Below are positions 27,407 through 36,061 of a stretch of 44,676 bases of DNA, one piece after another. Numbering within the stretch: the first letter of the stretch is position 1; each line of letters starts with the position of its first letter. Location of the stretch: positions 1 through 44,676 of the forward strand of contig JAEWGL010000266.1 in NCBI GenBank assembly GCA_023388335.1, in the 5' to 3' direction. Source of the stretch: Pseudomonadota bacterium. GTDB lineage: Bacteria > Pseudomonadota > Gammaproteobacteria > Pseudomonadales > Pseudomonadaceae. Made by a program: the position numbers and the translations under genes. Below the pieces are notes generated by a model. The model saw nothing but the letters and a program-made list of their open reading frames with translations, ran no database searches and was not told the DNA's origin.

Positions 27407-27661
27407 ATGTCGTTGCGTTCCCTCGCCCTGCTGTCCTTGTGCGTGTTTCTGACTGCGTGCAGCAAAATCAACCAGGAAAACTATTCCAAGCTCCAGGCCG
27501 GCATGACCAAGGCCCAGGTCGAGCAGCTGCTCGGCACCCCCACCGAATGTGCCGGCGCGCTGGGCATGAGCAGTTGCACCTGGGGTGACGAGAAGAGCTT
27601 CATCAGCATTCAATACGCAGCGGACAAGGTGCTCATGTATTCCGGGCAGGGCCTCAAATGA
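27407..27661 (+). CDS. Small lipoprotein, BamE/SmpA-like fold
   Basis: 84 residues from ATG 27407, with AGGAG 9 bases upstream (the frame opens three codons earlier at a GTG without a ribosome site). The signal peptide ends in the lipobox LTAC, so it is a lipoprotein. The mature part has YSKLQAGMTKAQVEQLLGTP, the helix-helix start seen in BamE-like and related small lipoproteins, then C/W residues and three strands. The function is unknown. The stop overlaps the lipocalin start by 4 bases (ATGA). Confidence 0.8.
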   Translation: MSLRSLALLSLCVFLTACSKINQENYSKLQAGMTKAQVEQLLGTPTECAGALGMSSCTWGDEKSFISIQYAADKVLMYSGQGLK

Positions 27662-28230
27662 GGCGAATGTACCTGCTGCTCGGCATGTGTGCGGCCTTGC
27701 TGCTGGGTGGCTGTGCCGGCACCGGTGGCGAGTCCCTGGCGCCCAAGACGGCCGGGGATGTCAGCCTCAAGCGTTACCAAGGCAAATGGTTCGAGCTGGC
27801 GCGCCTGCCGATGTATTTCCAGCGCGACTGCGCGCAGTCAGAGGCGCATTACAACCTCAAGGCCGATGGTACGGTTGGCGTACTCAACCGCTGCCGCACC
27901 CTCGACGACCAATGGCTGAGGGCCAAAGGCACCGCCCAACCGCAGATGGCGGAGCATACCGACAAGCTCTGGGTCGAGTTCGACAACTGGTTCACCCGCC
28001 TGGTGCCTGGGGTAGCGAGGGGGGACTACTGGGTGCTCTACGTCGACGAGCGCTACCAGACGGCGCTGGTCGGCAATCCTGATCGCAAGTACCTGTGGCT
28101 TCTCTCGCGCACCCCAACGGTGCCGGCGGTGGTACGGGAAAGCCTGTTGGCCAAGGCCCGGCAGCAGGGGTATGACACCTCGCGGCTGGTCTGGCGCGTG
28201 GCGGATCGGGATATCGCGAGCACTCGCTGA
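27658..28230 (+). CDS. blc: Outer-membrane lipoprotein lipocalin Blc
   Basis: 190 residues. The signal peptide carries the lipobox LLGGC. Lipocalin motif 1 is YQGKWFELARLP (G-x-W), followed by YNLKADGTVGVLNRC, WVEFDNWF and DYWVLYVDERYQTALVGNPD (motif 2) and YLWLLSRTP. Bacterial lipocalins bind fatty acids or lysophospholipids at the outer membrane, often under stress. It is translationally coupled to the preceding lipoprotein gene. Confidence 0.9.
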   Translation: MRRMYLLLGMCAALLLGGCAGTGGESLAPKTAGDVSLKRYQGKWFELARLPMYFQRDCAQSEAHYNLKADGTVGVLNRCRTLDDQWLRAKGTAQPQMAEHTDKLWVEFDNWFTRLVPGVARGDYWVLYVDERYQTALVGNPDRKYLWLLSRTPTVPAVVRESLLAKARQQGYDTSRLVWRVADRDIASTR

Positions 28231-28243
28231 GTGGCTTCTCTCC

Positions 28244-28276
28244 TATAGAACAAACGCTAACCCATTGATTTAGCTG
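28244..28276 (-). repeat. Dispersed intergenic repeat, copy C (inverted)
   Basis: The minus strand reads CAGCTAAATCAATGGGTTAG then CGTTTGTTCTATA, matching copies A and D. With copy D it brackets the REP pair 28282-28431 in opposite orientation. Confidence 0.75.
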
Positions 28277-28281
28277 GATCT

Positions 28282-28431
28282 TGTAGGAGCGGCCTTGTGC
28301 CGCGATCGGCTGCGAAGGGGCCGTAAAGCCAGCCACCTCGATCTGTCTGATGCAGCGCGGTTGCAGGGTTGCGGCCGCTACGCGCCCTATCGCGCGGTCC
28401 GGCGTCCCGGCACAAGGCGCGCTTCCACAGG
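28282..28431. repeat. Inverted pair of REP-like sequences
   Basis: TGTAGGAGCGGCCTTGTGCC at 28282 and, on the other strand from 28431, CCTGTGGAAGCGCGCCTTGT. The two face each other over about 100 bases, a BIME-like arrangement between blc and hutF. Confidence 0.65.
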
Positions 28432-28483
28432 TTCAGCTAAATCAAAGAGTTAGCGTTTGTTCTATGAGGGCGAGCTTGCCCGC
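28432..28483 (+). repeat. Dispersed intergenic repeat, copy D
   Basis: TTCAGCTAAATCAAAGAG then TTAGCGTTTGTTCTATGAGG and GAGCTTGCCCGC. It differs from copy A by few bases in the core. Confidence 0.75.
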
Positions 28484-28517
28484 AACAGCGATGGACCGCC
28501 AAAACCCACCTGAAGCG

Positions 28518-29882
28518 TCACCCCAGCAACTCCCGCAGCACCCCCGCAAATGCGCGCGCGCTTTCTTCCTCTTCCGCGTGGCGCCCCTGCCGTACCACCC
28601 AGCGTCCATTGACCATCACGTCCCTTACCTGGCGGTCGCTGCCGGCGAACAACCAGCGGTTGAGAATGCCGTCTTCATGGGCCGTGGCCAGGTACGGATC
28701 ATTGCCGTCGAGCACCAGCCAGTCGGCTCGCTTGCCGACGGCCAGCTCTCCTACCGGCTGGCCAAGGGCCTGGGCGCCACCGCCGAGGGCGGCATCGAAC
28801 AGGGTGCGACCGACCATCGGTTGATCGCTGCCATGCAGCCGGTTGCGACGCTGGTCGCGCAGGCGCTGGCCATATTCGAGCCAGCGCAGTTCCTCGACCA
28901 CGCTTAGCGACACATGGCTATCGGAGCCGATGCCGAGGCGCCCGCCCTGGGCCAGGTAGTCCACTGCCGGAAAGAGGCCGTCGCCCAGGTTGGCTTCGGT
29001 GGTCAAACACAGCCCGGCCACCGCGCCGCTGCGGGCCATGGCGCTGACTTCGTCGGCTTGGGCATGGGTGGCGTGGACCAGGCACCAGCGTCGATCGACC
29101 TCGACGTGCTCGTACAGCCATTGCAGTGGCCGGCGCCCGCTCCAGGCGAGGCAGTCGTCAACCTCCTTCTGCTGCTCGGCGATGTGGATATGCACCGGGC
29201 AGGCGCTGTCACTGGCCGCGAGGACAGTGGCGATCTGCTCGGGGGTCACCGCGCGCAGGGAGTGGAAGCACAGTCCCAGGTGCTGTGCCGGCTGGGCAGC
29301 CAGCAGCGGCCGCAGGCGTTGCTGCAACTGTAGATACTGCTCGCTGCTGTTGATGAAGCGGCGCTGGCCGTCGTTGGCGGTTTGCCCGCCGAAGCCGGCG
29401 TGGCTGTACAGCACCGGCAGCAGGGTCAGGCCGATGCCGCTGGCGCTGGCGGCGGCGCTGATGCGCCGCGACAGCTCGGTGGGATCGGCGTAGGCGCGAC
29501 CGTCACTGGCGTGGTGCACATAGTGGAACTCGGCCACCGAGGTGTAACCGGCCTTGAGCATCTCGATGTACAGCTGGCGGGCGATGACCTGGAGTTGCCC
29601 GGGGGTGATCTTGCCAACCAGCCGGTACATCAGCTCGCGCCAGGTCCAGAAGCTGTCGTTGGGGTTGCCGGCCACTTCGGCCAGGCCCGCCATGGCACGC
29701 TGGAACGCGTGCGAATGCAGGTTGGGCATGCCGGGCAGCAATGGCCCGGCCAGGCATTCGGCGCCTTGCGCCGAGGCTCCAGGCGTGACCGTGGCCAGGG
29801 TGCCATCCGGTGCAACCTCAAGTCGGACATCGGTGGCCCAACCTGTGGGCAGCAGGGCGCGTTCGGCAAAGAAGGCAGGCAT
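28518..29882 (-). CDS. hutF: Formimidoylglutamate deiminase HutF
   Basis: 454 residues from ATG 29882 (MPAFFAERALLPTGW), the family length. Amidohydrolase features: LLPGMPNLHSHAFQRAM (metal-binding H-x-H), HIAEQQKEVDDC, LVHATHAQADE, and GIGSDSHVSLSVVEELRWLE. It converts N-formimino-glutamate to N-formyl-glutamate and ammonia, the step that defines the Pseudomonas five-enzyme histidine route. It is divergent from hutC, with a shared operator at 29909-29924. Confidence 0.95.
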   Translation of the reverse strand: MPAFFAERALLPTGWATDVRLEVAPDGTLATVTPGASAQGAECLAGPLLPGMPNLHSHAFQRAMAGLAEVAGNPNDSFWTWRELMYRLVGKITPGQLQVIARQLYIEMLKAGYTSVAEFHYVHHASDGRAYADPTELSRRISAAASASGIGLTLLPVLYSHAGFGGQTANDGQRRFINSSEQYLQLQQRLRPLLAAQPAQHLGLCFHSLRAVTPEQIATVLAASDSACPVHIHIAEQQKEVDDCLAWSGRRPLQWLYEHVEVDRRWCLVHATHAQADEVSAMARSGAVAGLCLTTEANLGDGLFPAVDYLAQGGRLGIGSDSHVSLSVVEELRWLEYGQRLRDQRRNRLHGSDQPMVGRTLFDAALGGGAQALGQPVGELAVGKRADWLVLDGNDPYLATAHEDGILNRWLFAGSDRQVRDVMVNGRWVVRQGRHAEEEESARAFAGVLRELLG

Positions 29883-29908
29883 CTGGGGACAATCCTGTTC
29901 GGTTAGGT

Positions 29909-29924
29909 TGTATATACATATACA
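29909..29924. promoter_or_regulatory. Putative HutC operator between hutF and hutC
   Basis: TGTATATACATATACA, a near-perfect palindrome of the TGTATA/TATACA type recognised by HutC-like GntR repressors, in the 108-bp divergent space. Confidence 0.7.
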
Positions 29925-29990
29925 GGCGTTTGCCTGGTCGGTAAACTCCGGCAAGCTATCGATCATTCAATGAACAAAGGATCACTTGCC

Positions 29991-30737
29991 GTGCCGACAC
30001 CTCCTGTCTCCGCGCTGGTTGCCCAGATGGGCGAAGGGCCGGCGCCGCTCTACGCCCGGGTCAAGCAGATGATTGCCCAGCAGATCGAGAACGGCAGCTG
30101 GCCACCGCACCACCGCGTGCCGTCGGAAAGCGAACTGGTCAGCCAGTTGGGCTTCAGCCGGATGACCATCAACCGTGCCCTGCGCGAACTGACTGCCGAG
30201 GGCTTGCTGGTGCGGATGCAGGGTGTCGGTACTTTCGTCGCCGAACCCAAGACCCGCTCGGCGCTGTTCGAGGTCAACAACATTGCCGACGAAATTGCCG
30301 GGCGTGGTCACCAGCATAGCTGCCAGGTGATCGTCCTGGCCGAGGAGGCCGCCGGTTCCGAGCGCGCCCTGGCCCTGGACATGCGCGAGGGCCAGCGGGT
30401 GTTCCATTCACTGATCGTGCATTACGAGAACGGCGTGCCGGTGCAGATCGAGGACCGTTACGTCAACGCCCAGGTCGCCCCTGATTACCTCAGCCAGGAC
30501 TTCACCCGCCAGACGCCCTACGCCTACCTGTCCCAGGTCGCGCCGCTGACCGAGGGCGAGCATGTGGTCGAGGCGATCCTCGCCGAGCCCGAGGAATGCC
30601 GCCTGCTGCAGATCGAGCCGGGCGAGCCTTGCCTGCTCATTCGCCGCCGCACCTGGTCGGGCCGCCAGCCAGTGACCGCCGCGCGGCTGATCCACCCCGG
30701 TTCCCGTCATCGCCTGGAAGGACGCTTCAGCAAATGA
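29991..30737 (+). CDS. hutC: Histidine utilisation repressor HutC
   Basis: 248 residues from GTG 29991, which has AAAGGA about 9 bases upstream and gives the usual HutC length; the ATG at 29970 has no ribosome site. The GntR winged helix is near the N-terminus (PSESELVSQLGFSRMTINRA), and the UTRA effector domain spans about 95-245 (EDRYVNAQVAPDYLSQDF). HutC represses hut genes and is released by urocanate. The stop overlaps hutD by 4 bases. Confidence 0.93.
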   Translation: MPTPPVSALVAQMGEGPAPLYARVKQMIAQQIENGSWPPHHRVPSESELVSQLGFSRMTINRALRELTAEGLLVRMQGVGTFVAEPKTRSALFEVNNIADEIAGRGHQHSCQVIVLAEEAAGSERALALDMREGQRVFHSLIVHYENGVPVQIEDRYVNAQVAPDYLSQDFTRQTPYAYLSQVAPLTEGEHVVEAILAEPEECRLLQIEPGEPCLLIRRRTWSGRQPVTAARLIHPGSRHRLEGRFSK

Positions 30738-31306
30738 GCCCGTTGCGTGTGCTGCGTGCGCGGGATTATCCGCGCATGCCCTGGAAGAACGGTGGTGGCA
30801 GCACCGAAGAGATCACCCGTGATGCGGGGGAGGGCCTGGACGGATTCGGTTGGCGCCTGTCGATTGCCGATATCGACGAGTCCGGTGGCTTCTCCAGCTT
30901 TGCCGGTTACCAGCGGATCATCACCGTGCTGCAGGGTGATGGCATGCGCCTGCTGGTCGATGGCCAGGCCAGCCCGCCACTGCTGCCCTTCGATGCCTTT
31001 GCCTTCAGCGGCGAGAGCCAGGTCAGCTGCGCGCTGCTGGGTGGGTCGATCCGTGATTTCAACCTGATCTACGCACCGCAGCGTTACCGCGCCCGCTTGC
31101 AGTGGCTCGACGGCAGCAGCCGGTTGTTCAGTTCGGCGTCGACCCTACTGCTGTTTGCGGCCGATAGCGCTGTCGAGGTCGCGCTGGCGGGGCATGAGCG
31201 GCAGTGCCTGGGATTGTATGACTGCCTGCAGGTCGAGGGTGATGACGGGCTGGTGGAATTGGATGTGCAGGGCAGGAGCTGTCTGATTGAACTGATCCTT
31301 CGCTGA
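30734..31306 (+). CDS. hutD: HutD family protein
   Basis: 190 residues from ATG 30734 (ATGA overlap with hutC). Bicupin-like HutD motifs: MPWKNGGGSTEEI, WRLSIADIDESGGFSSFAGY, and DFNLIY. HutD is thought to bind formylglutamate and to cap hut expression, rather than act as an enzyme. A strong terminator follows. Confidence 0.92.
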   Translation: MSPLRVLRARDYPRMPWKNGGGSTEEITRDAGEGLDGFGWRLSIADIDESGGFSSFAGYQRIITVLQGDGMRLLVDGQASPPLLPFDAFAFSGESQVSCALLGGSIRDFNLIYAPQRYRARLQWLDGSSRLFSSASTLLLFAADSAVEVALAGHERQCLGLYDCLQVEGDDGLVELDVQGRSCLIELILR

Positions 31307-31321
31307 TTTTGCATAGTCAGG

Positions 31322-31381
31322 GGCCACTGCGCCCTCCCATTCGCGGGCAAGCTCGCGAATGGGAGGGCGCAGTGGCCTTTT
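31322..31381 (+). terminator. Perfect 24-bp hairpin terminator after hutD
   Basis: GGCCACTGCGCCCTCCCATT... (31322-31345) pairs base for base with 31354-31377, loop GGCAAGCT, then TTTT. It separates hutCD from hutU. The arms contain the REP-like GCGGGCAAGCTCGCG. Confidence 0.85.
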
Positions 31382-31423
31382 GCATGTGTGAGCAAGAAAG
31401 TGCGAATTATTTGGTTGCCTATG

Positions 31424-31457
31424 CTTGTACATACAAGTAAAGCTGTGTTTGTATAGT
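31424..31457 (+). promoter_or_regulatory. hutU operator and promoter region
   Basis: CTTGTACATACAAG (31424-31437) is a near palindrome like the HutC-type site before hutF. TATAGT at 31452-31457 could be a -10. The GTG start of hutU lies 45 bases further. No convincing sigma-54 motif was found here. Confidence 0.6.
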
Positions 31458-31501
31458 GGTCATCGACACACCGCCGTCGCATGACCGCAGAGGACCTTCC
31501 C

Positions 31502-33175
31502 GTGACTCACAACAACAAATACCGTGACGTAGAAATCCGTGCCCCCCGTGGCAACACGCTGACTGCCAAGAGCTGGCTGACCGAAGCGCCCCTGCGCATG
31601 CTGATGAACAACCTCGATCCGCAGGTTGCCGAGAACCCCAAGGAGCTGGTGGTCTACGGCGGTATCGGCCGCGCCGCGCGCAATTGGGAGTGTTACGACA
31701 AGATCGTCGCATCCCTGACCCAGCTGAACGACGATGAAACCCTGCTGGTGCAGTCCGGCAAGCCGGTCGGTGTATTCAAGACCCACGCCAACGCCCCACG
31801 CGTGCTGATCGCCAACTCCAACCTGGTGCCGCACTGGGCCAACTGGGAACACTTCAACGAACTGGACGCCAAGGGCCTGGCCATGTACGGCCAGATGACC
31901 GCCGGCAGCTGGATCTACATCGGCAGCCAGGGCATCGTCCAAGGCACCTATGAAACCTTCGTCGAAGCCGGCCGCCAGCATTACAACGGCAGCCTCAAGG
32001 GCAAGTGGGTACTGACCGCGGGCCTGGGAGGCATGGGCGGCGCCCAGCCGCTGGCCGCGACCCTGGCCGGGGCCTGCTCGCTGAATATCGAATGCCAGCA
32101 GAGCCGTATCGACTTCCGCCTGAGCAGCCGCTACGTCGACGAACAGGCCAGCGACCTGGACGACGCCCTGGCACGTATCGCCCGGTACACCCGCGAAGGC
32201 AAGGCCATCTCCGTTGCCCTGCTGGGCAACGCCGCCGAAATCCTGCCGGAGCTGGTCAAGCGTGGCGTGCGCCCTGACATGGTCACCGACCAGACCAGCG
32301 CCCACGATCCGCTGAACGGCTACCTGCCCGCTGGCTGGACCTGGGAGCAGTACCGCGACCGCGCGCAGACCGACCCCGCGGCGGTGGTCAAGGCCGCCAA
32401 GCAGTCCATGGCCTTGCACGTGCAGGCCATGCTCGAGTTCCAGCGCCAGGGCATCCCGACCTTCGACTACGGCAACAATATCCGCCAGATGGCCAAGGAC
32501 GAAGGCGTGGCCAATGCCTTCGACTTCCCAGGCTTTGTGCCGGCGTACATCCGCCCGCTGTTCTGCCGTGGCATCGGCCCGTTCCGCTGGGCGGCGCTCT
32601 CCGGTAACGCCGAGGACATCTACAAGACCGACGCCAAGGTCAAGGAGCTGATCCCGGACGACGCTCATCTGCACCGCTGGCTGGACATGGCGCGCGAGCG
32701 CATCAGCTTCCAGGGTTTGCCGGCGCGTATCTGCTGGGTTGGCCTGGGCCTGCGCGCCAAGCTTGGCCTGGCCTTCAACGAAATGGTGCGCAGCGGCGAG
32801 CTGTCGGCGCCGATCGTCATCGGCCGCGACCACCTGGACTCGGGTTCGGTCGCAAGCCCCAACCGTGAAACCGAGGCCATGCGCGATGGCTCCGATGCCG
32901 TGTCCGACTGGCCGCTGCTCAACGCACTGCTCAACACCGCCAGCGGCGCCACCTGGGTGTCGCTGCACCACGGCGGAGGCGTGGGCATGGGCTTCTCGCA
33001 GCATTCGGGGATGGTCATCGTTTGCGACGGTACCGATGACGCCGCCGAGCGCATTGCCCGCGTACTGACCAATGACCCGGCCACCGGGGTGATGCGCCAT
33101 GCCGATGCCGGCTATCAGATCGCCATCGACTGCGCCAAGGAACAAGGGCTGAACCTGCCGATGATCACGCGCTGA
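31502..33175 (+). CDS. hutU: Urocanate hydratase HutU
   Basis: 557 residues from GTG 31502, which has AGAGGA 8 bases upstream and gives exactly the known P. putida length; the ATG at 31481 lacks a ribosome site. The tightly bound NAD site is TAGLGGMGGAQP; the catalytic cysteine lies in LPARICWVGLG; DHLDSGSVASPNRET and SLHHGGGVGMGFSQHSGMV are family signatures. It adds water to urocanate, giving imidazolone propionate. It is the first gene of hutU-H-I-G. Confidence 0.97.
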   Translation: MTHNNKYRDVEIRAPRGNTLTAKSWLTEAPLRMLMNNLDPQVAENPKELVVYGGIGRAARNWECYDKIVASLTQLNDDETLLVQSGKPVGVFKTHANAPRVLIANSNLVPHWANWEHFNELDAKGLAMYGQMTAGSWIYIGSQGIVQGTYETFVEAGRQHYNGSLKGKWVLTAGLGGMGGAQPLAATLAGACSLNIECQQSRIDFRLSSRYVDEQASDLDDALARIARYTREGKAISVALLGNAAEILPELVKRGVRPDMVTDQTSAHDPLNGYLPAGWTWEQYRDRAQTDPAAVVKAAKQSMALHVQAMLEFQRQGIPTFDYGNNIRQMAKDEGVANAFDFPGFVPAYIRPLFCRGIGPFRWAALSGNAEDIYKTDAKVKELIPDDAHLHRWLDMARERISFQGLPARICWVGLGLRAKLGLAFNEMVRSGELSAPIVIGRDHLDSGSVASPNRETEAMRDGSDAVSDWPLLNALLNTASGATWVSLHHGGGVGMGFSQHSGMVIVCDGTDDAAERIARVLTNDPATGVMRHADAGYQIAIDCAKEQGLNLPMITR

Positions 33176-33244
33176 TTGGCGCGCGATGATGGATACTGAA
33201 GAACAAGAAAAGGGCCCGCGGCCCCACGCGTACGGAGTATTGCA

Positions 33245-34777
33245 GTGACTGAACTGACCCTCAAGCCCGGCACCCTGACCCTGGCCCAGCTACGCGAGCT
33301 CTACCTGCGACCGGTCCGCCTCAAGCTCGATGCCAGCGCCGACCGGCAGATCGACGACAGCGTCGCCTGCGTGGAGCGCATCATCGCCGAGGACCGCACT
33401 GCCTACGGCATCAACACCGGTTTCGGCCTGCTGGCCTCGACCCGCATTGCCAGCAGTGACCTGGAAAACCTGCAGCGCTCGCTGGTGCTGTCCCACGCCG
33501 CCGGCATCGGCGCACCGCTGGACGACGCCATGGTGCGGTTGATCATGGTGTTGAAGATCAACAGCCTCAGCCGTGGTTATTCCGGCATCCGCCGCAAGGT
33601 CATCGATGCCCTGATCGCCCTGGTCAATGCCGAGGTCTACCCGCACATTCCACTCAAGGGCTCGGTCGGCGCCTCGGGTGACCTCGCGCCGCTGGCGCAC
33701 ATGTCGCTGGTGCTGCTCGGCGAAGGCAAGGCGCGGTACAAGGGGCAGTGGCTGCCGGCCACCGAGGCCCTGGCGGTCGCTGGCCTGGAGCCGCTGACCC
33801 TGGCCGCCAAGGAGGGCCTGGCCCTGCTCAACGGGACCCAGGCGTCCACGGCCTATGCCCTGCGTGGCCTGTTCGAAGGCGAAGACCTGTTCGCCGCCGC
33901 CGTGGCCTGCGGCGGCCTGACCGTGGAAGCGGTGCTCGGCTCGCGCTCGCCGTTCGACGCCCGCATCCACGAGGCCCGCGGCCAGCGTGGGCAGATCGAC
34001 GCGGCGGCCTGCTACCGAGACCTGCTCGGCGACGGCAGCGAAGTGTCGGCCTCCCACGAACACTGCGGCAAGGTCCAGGACCCATACTCCCTGCGTTGCC
34101 AGCCGCAGGTCATGGGCGCCTGCCTGACCCAGCTGCGCCAGGCCGCCGATGTGCTGGCCATTGAGGCCAACGCGGTGTCGGACAACCCGCTGGTGTTCGC
34201 CAAGGAAGGTGACGTGGTCTCCGGCGGTAACTTCCATGCTGAGCCCGTGGCCATGGCCGCCGACAACATGGCGCTGGCGATTGCCGAGATCGGCTCGCTG
34301 AGCGAGCGACGCATCTCGCTGATGATGGACAAGCACATGTCGCAGCTGCCGCCGTTCCTGGTGGAAAACGGTGGGGTCAACTCCGGTTTCATGATCGCCC
34401 AGGTCACCGCGGCCGCGCTGGCCAGCGAAAACAAGGCCCTCTCGCACCCGCACAGCGTCGACAGCCTGCCGACCTCGGCCAACCAGGAAGACCATGTGTC
34501 CATGGCCCCGGCGGCCGGCAAGCGCTTGTGGGAGATGGCTGAAAACACCCGCGGCATCATCGCCATCGAATGGCTGGGCGCCTGCCAGGGCCTGGACCTG
34601 CGTGTCGGCCTGAAGACCTCGGCCAAGCTCGAGCAAGCGCGCCAGGCCTTACGCCGCGAAGTACCGCACTACGACAAGGACCGGTTCTTCGCGCCGGACA
34701 TCGAGGCTGCCGTCGAGCTACTGGCCGAGGGGCGCCTCACCGGTCTGCTGCCGACTGGGGTGCTGCCTAGCCTGTGA
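33245..34777 (+). CDS. hutH: Histidine ammonia-lyase HutH
   Basis: 510 residues from GTG 33245, preceded by CGGAG. The MIO cofactor forms from A143-S144-G145 in GSVGASGDLAPLAH; YGINTGFG and the C-terminal SADxLPTSANQEDHVSMA-type segment (here DSLPTSANQEDHVSMA) complete the active site. It removes ammonia from histidine to give urocanate, the first step of the pathway. There is only one hutH copy here. Confidence 0.97.
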   Translation: MTELTLKPGTLTLAQLRELYLRPVRLKLDASADRQIDDSVACVERIIAEDRTAYGINTGFGLLASTRIASSDLENLQRSLVLSHAAGIGAPLDDAMVRLIMVLKINSLSRGYSGIRRKVIDALIALVNAEVYPHIPLKGSVGASGDLAPLAHMSLVLLGEGKARYKGQWLPATEALAVAGLEPLTLAAKEGLALLNGTQASTAYALRGLFEGEDLFAAAVACGGLTVEAVLGSRSPFDARIHEARGQRGQIDAAACYRDLLGDGSEVSASHEHCGKVQDPYSLRCQPQVMGACLTQLRQAADVLAIEANAVSDNPLVFAKEGDVVSGGNFHAEPVAMAADNMALAIAEIGSLSERRISLMMDKHMSQLPPFLVENGGVNSGFMIAQVTAAALASENKALSHPHSVDSLPTSANQEDHVSMAPAAGKRLWEMAENTRGIIAIEWLGACQGLDLRVGLKTSAKLEQARQALRREVPHYDKDRFFAPDIEAAVELLAEGRLTGLLPTGVLPSL

Positions 34778-34784
34778 TCTGTCC

Positions 34785-34826
34785 GGCCCGCGTTGCGGGC
34801 CATCGCGGCACGAGGCCGCTCCTGCA
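34785..34826 (+). repeat. REP-like hairpin between hutH and hutI
   Basis: GGCCCGC-GTT-GCGGGCC (34785-34801) is a perfect 7-bp stem, followed by the REP-like ATCGCGGCACGAGGCCGCTC. The gap between hutH and hutI is only 70 bases. It may attenuate or stabilise the mRNA. Confidence 0.6.
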
Positions 34827-34847
34827 GATTAGATACGGAGACGCATT

Positions 34848-36053
34848 ATGAGAACCCTCTGGCAGCACTGCCATGTGGCAAGCATGGCCCAGGGCAGCTA
34901 CTCGATCATCGAGGAGGCGGCCATCGTCACCCGCGATGGCCGTATCGAATGGATCGGACCGCAACGCGACGCGCCGGCCATGGGCGTCGATTCGACGGTC
35001 GACCTGGGTGGTGCCTGGGTCACCCCTGGGCTGATCGACTGCCACACCCATGCGGTGTTCGGTGGCAACCGCAGCGGCGAGTTCGAGCAGCGCCTGCAAG
35101 GCGTCAGCTACGCCGAGATCGCTGCCCAGGGCGGCGGTATCGCCAGCACCGTGCGGGCCACCCGTGCCGCCAGTGAGGACGAACTGTTCGCCAGTGCCCG
35201 GCAGCGCGTACTGGCGCTGATGCGCGATGGCGTGACCACCCTGGAGATCAAGTCCGGCTATGGTCTGGACCTGGCCAGCGAGCGCAAGATGCTCAGGGTC
35301 GCCCGGCGCCTGGGCGAGACCCTGCCGCTGACCGTGCGCAGCACCTGCCTGGCGGCCCATGCACTGCCGCCGGAGTATGCCGGCCGGGCGGATGACTACA
35401 TCACCCACATCTGCGAGCAGATGCTTCCGGCCCTGGCCGACGAGGGCCTGGTGGATGCGGTGGATGCCTTCTGCGAGCACCTGGCATTTTCCCCGGCACA
35501 GGTCGAGCGGGTGTTCATCAAGGCCCGCGCGCTGGGCTTGCCGGTCAAGCTGCATGCCGAGCAGCTTTCGTCGTTGCATGGCTCGAGCCTGGCGGCGCGT
35601 TACCAGGCACTGTCGGCAGATCACCTGGAGTTCATGACCGAGGACGATGCCATCGCCATGGCCGAGTCGGGCACCGTGGCCGTGCTGTTGCCCGGCGCGT
35701 TCTACTTTCTGCGTGAAACCCAGCTGCCGCCGTTACAGGCCCTACGCAAGCATGGGGTGAGGATCGCCCTGGCCAGTGACCTCAATCCTGGCACTTCGCC
35801 GGTTTTATCGTTGCGGCTGATGTTGAACATGGGCTGCACCCTGTTGCGCATGACGCCGGAAGAGGCGCTGGCCGGGGTCACCCAGCATGCCGCCACGGCC
35901 TTGGGCCTAGGGCACAGCCATGGCTCGCTGGAGCCGGGCAAGGTCGCCGATTTCGTCGCCTGGCAGATCGAGCGTCCGGCAGACCTTGCCTACTGGCTTG
36001 GCGGCGAGCTGTCCAAGCGGGTGATCCGCCAAGGCAGGGAGATAACCCATTGA
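34848..36053 (+). CDS. hutI: Imidazolonepropionase HutI
   Basis: 401 residues from ATG 34848, with GGAG upstream. Amidohydrolase motifs: PGLIDCHTHAVFGGNR, GGGIASTVRATR, TLEIKSGYGLD, KLHAEQLS and ALASDLNPGTS. It opens the imidazolone ring to give N-formimino-glutamate, the substrate of HutF. It overlaps the hutG reading region at its stop. Confidence 0.97.
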   Translation: MRTLWQHCHVASMAQGSYSIIEEAAIVTRDGRIEWIGPQRDAPAMGVDSTVDLGGAWVTPGLIDCHTHAVFGGNRSGEFEQRLQGVSYAEIAAQGGGIASTVRATRAASEDELFASARQRVLALMRDGVTTLEIKSGYGLDLASERKMLRVARRLGETLPLTVRSTCLAAHALPPEYAGRADDYITHICEQMLPALADEGLVDAVDAFCEHLAFSPAQVERVFIKARALGLPVKLHAEQLSSLHGSSLAARYQALSADHLEFMTEDDAIAMAESGTVAVLLPGAFYFLRETQLPPLQALRKHGVRIALASDLNPGTSPVLSLRLMLNMGCTLLRMTPEEALAGVTQHAATALGLGHSHGSLEPGKVADFVAWQIERPADLAYWLGGELSKRVIRQGREITH

Positions 36054-36061
36054 GAGGCGTC

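Noticed and set aside
29970..29990. ATG 29970 as hutC start
   Set aside because: No ribosome site, and it adds seven residues beyond the usual length; GTG 29991 has AAAGGA upstream.
31421..31436. Sigma-54 promoter before hutU (TGGTTGCC-like sequence)
   Set aside because: The GG and GC pairs are not at the required 10-base spacing.
31481..31501. ATG 31481 as hutU start
   Set aside because: No ribosome site; GTG 31502 has AGAGGA and gives the known 557-residue length.
31460..33145. 561-codon open frame opposite hutU
   Set aside because: Antisense shadow of urocanase.
33290..34636. 448-codon open frame opposite hutH
   Set aside because: Antisense shadow of histidine ammonia-lyase; no ribosome site or family resemblance.
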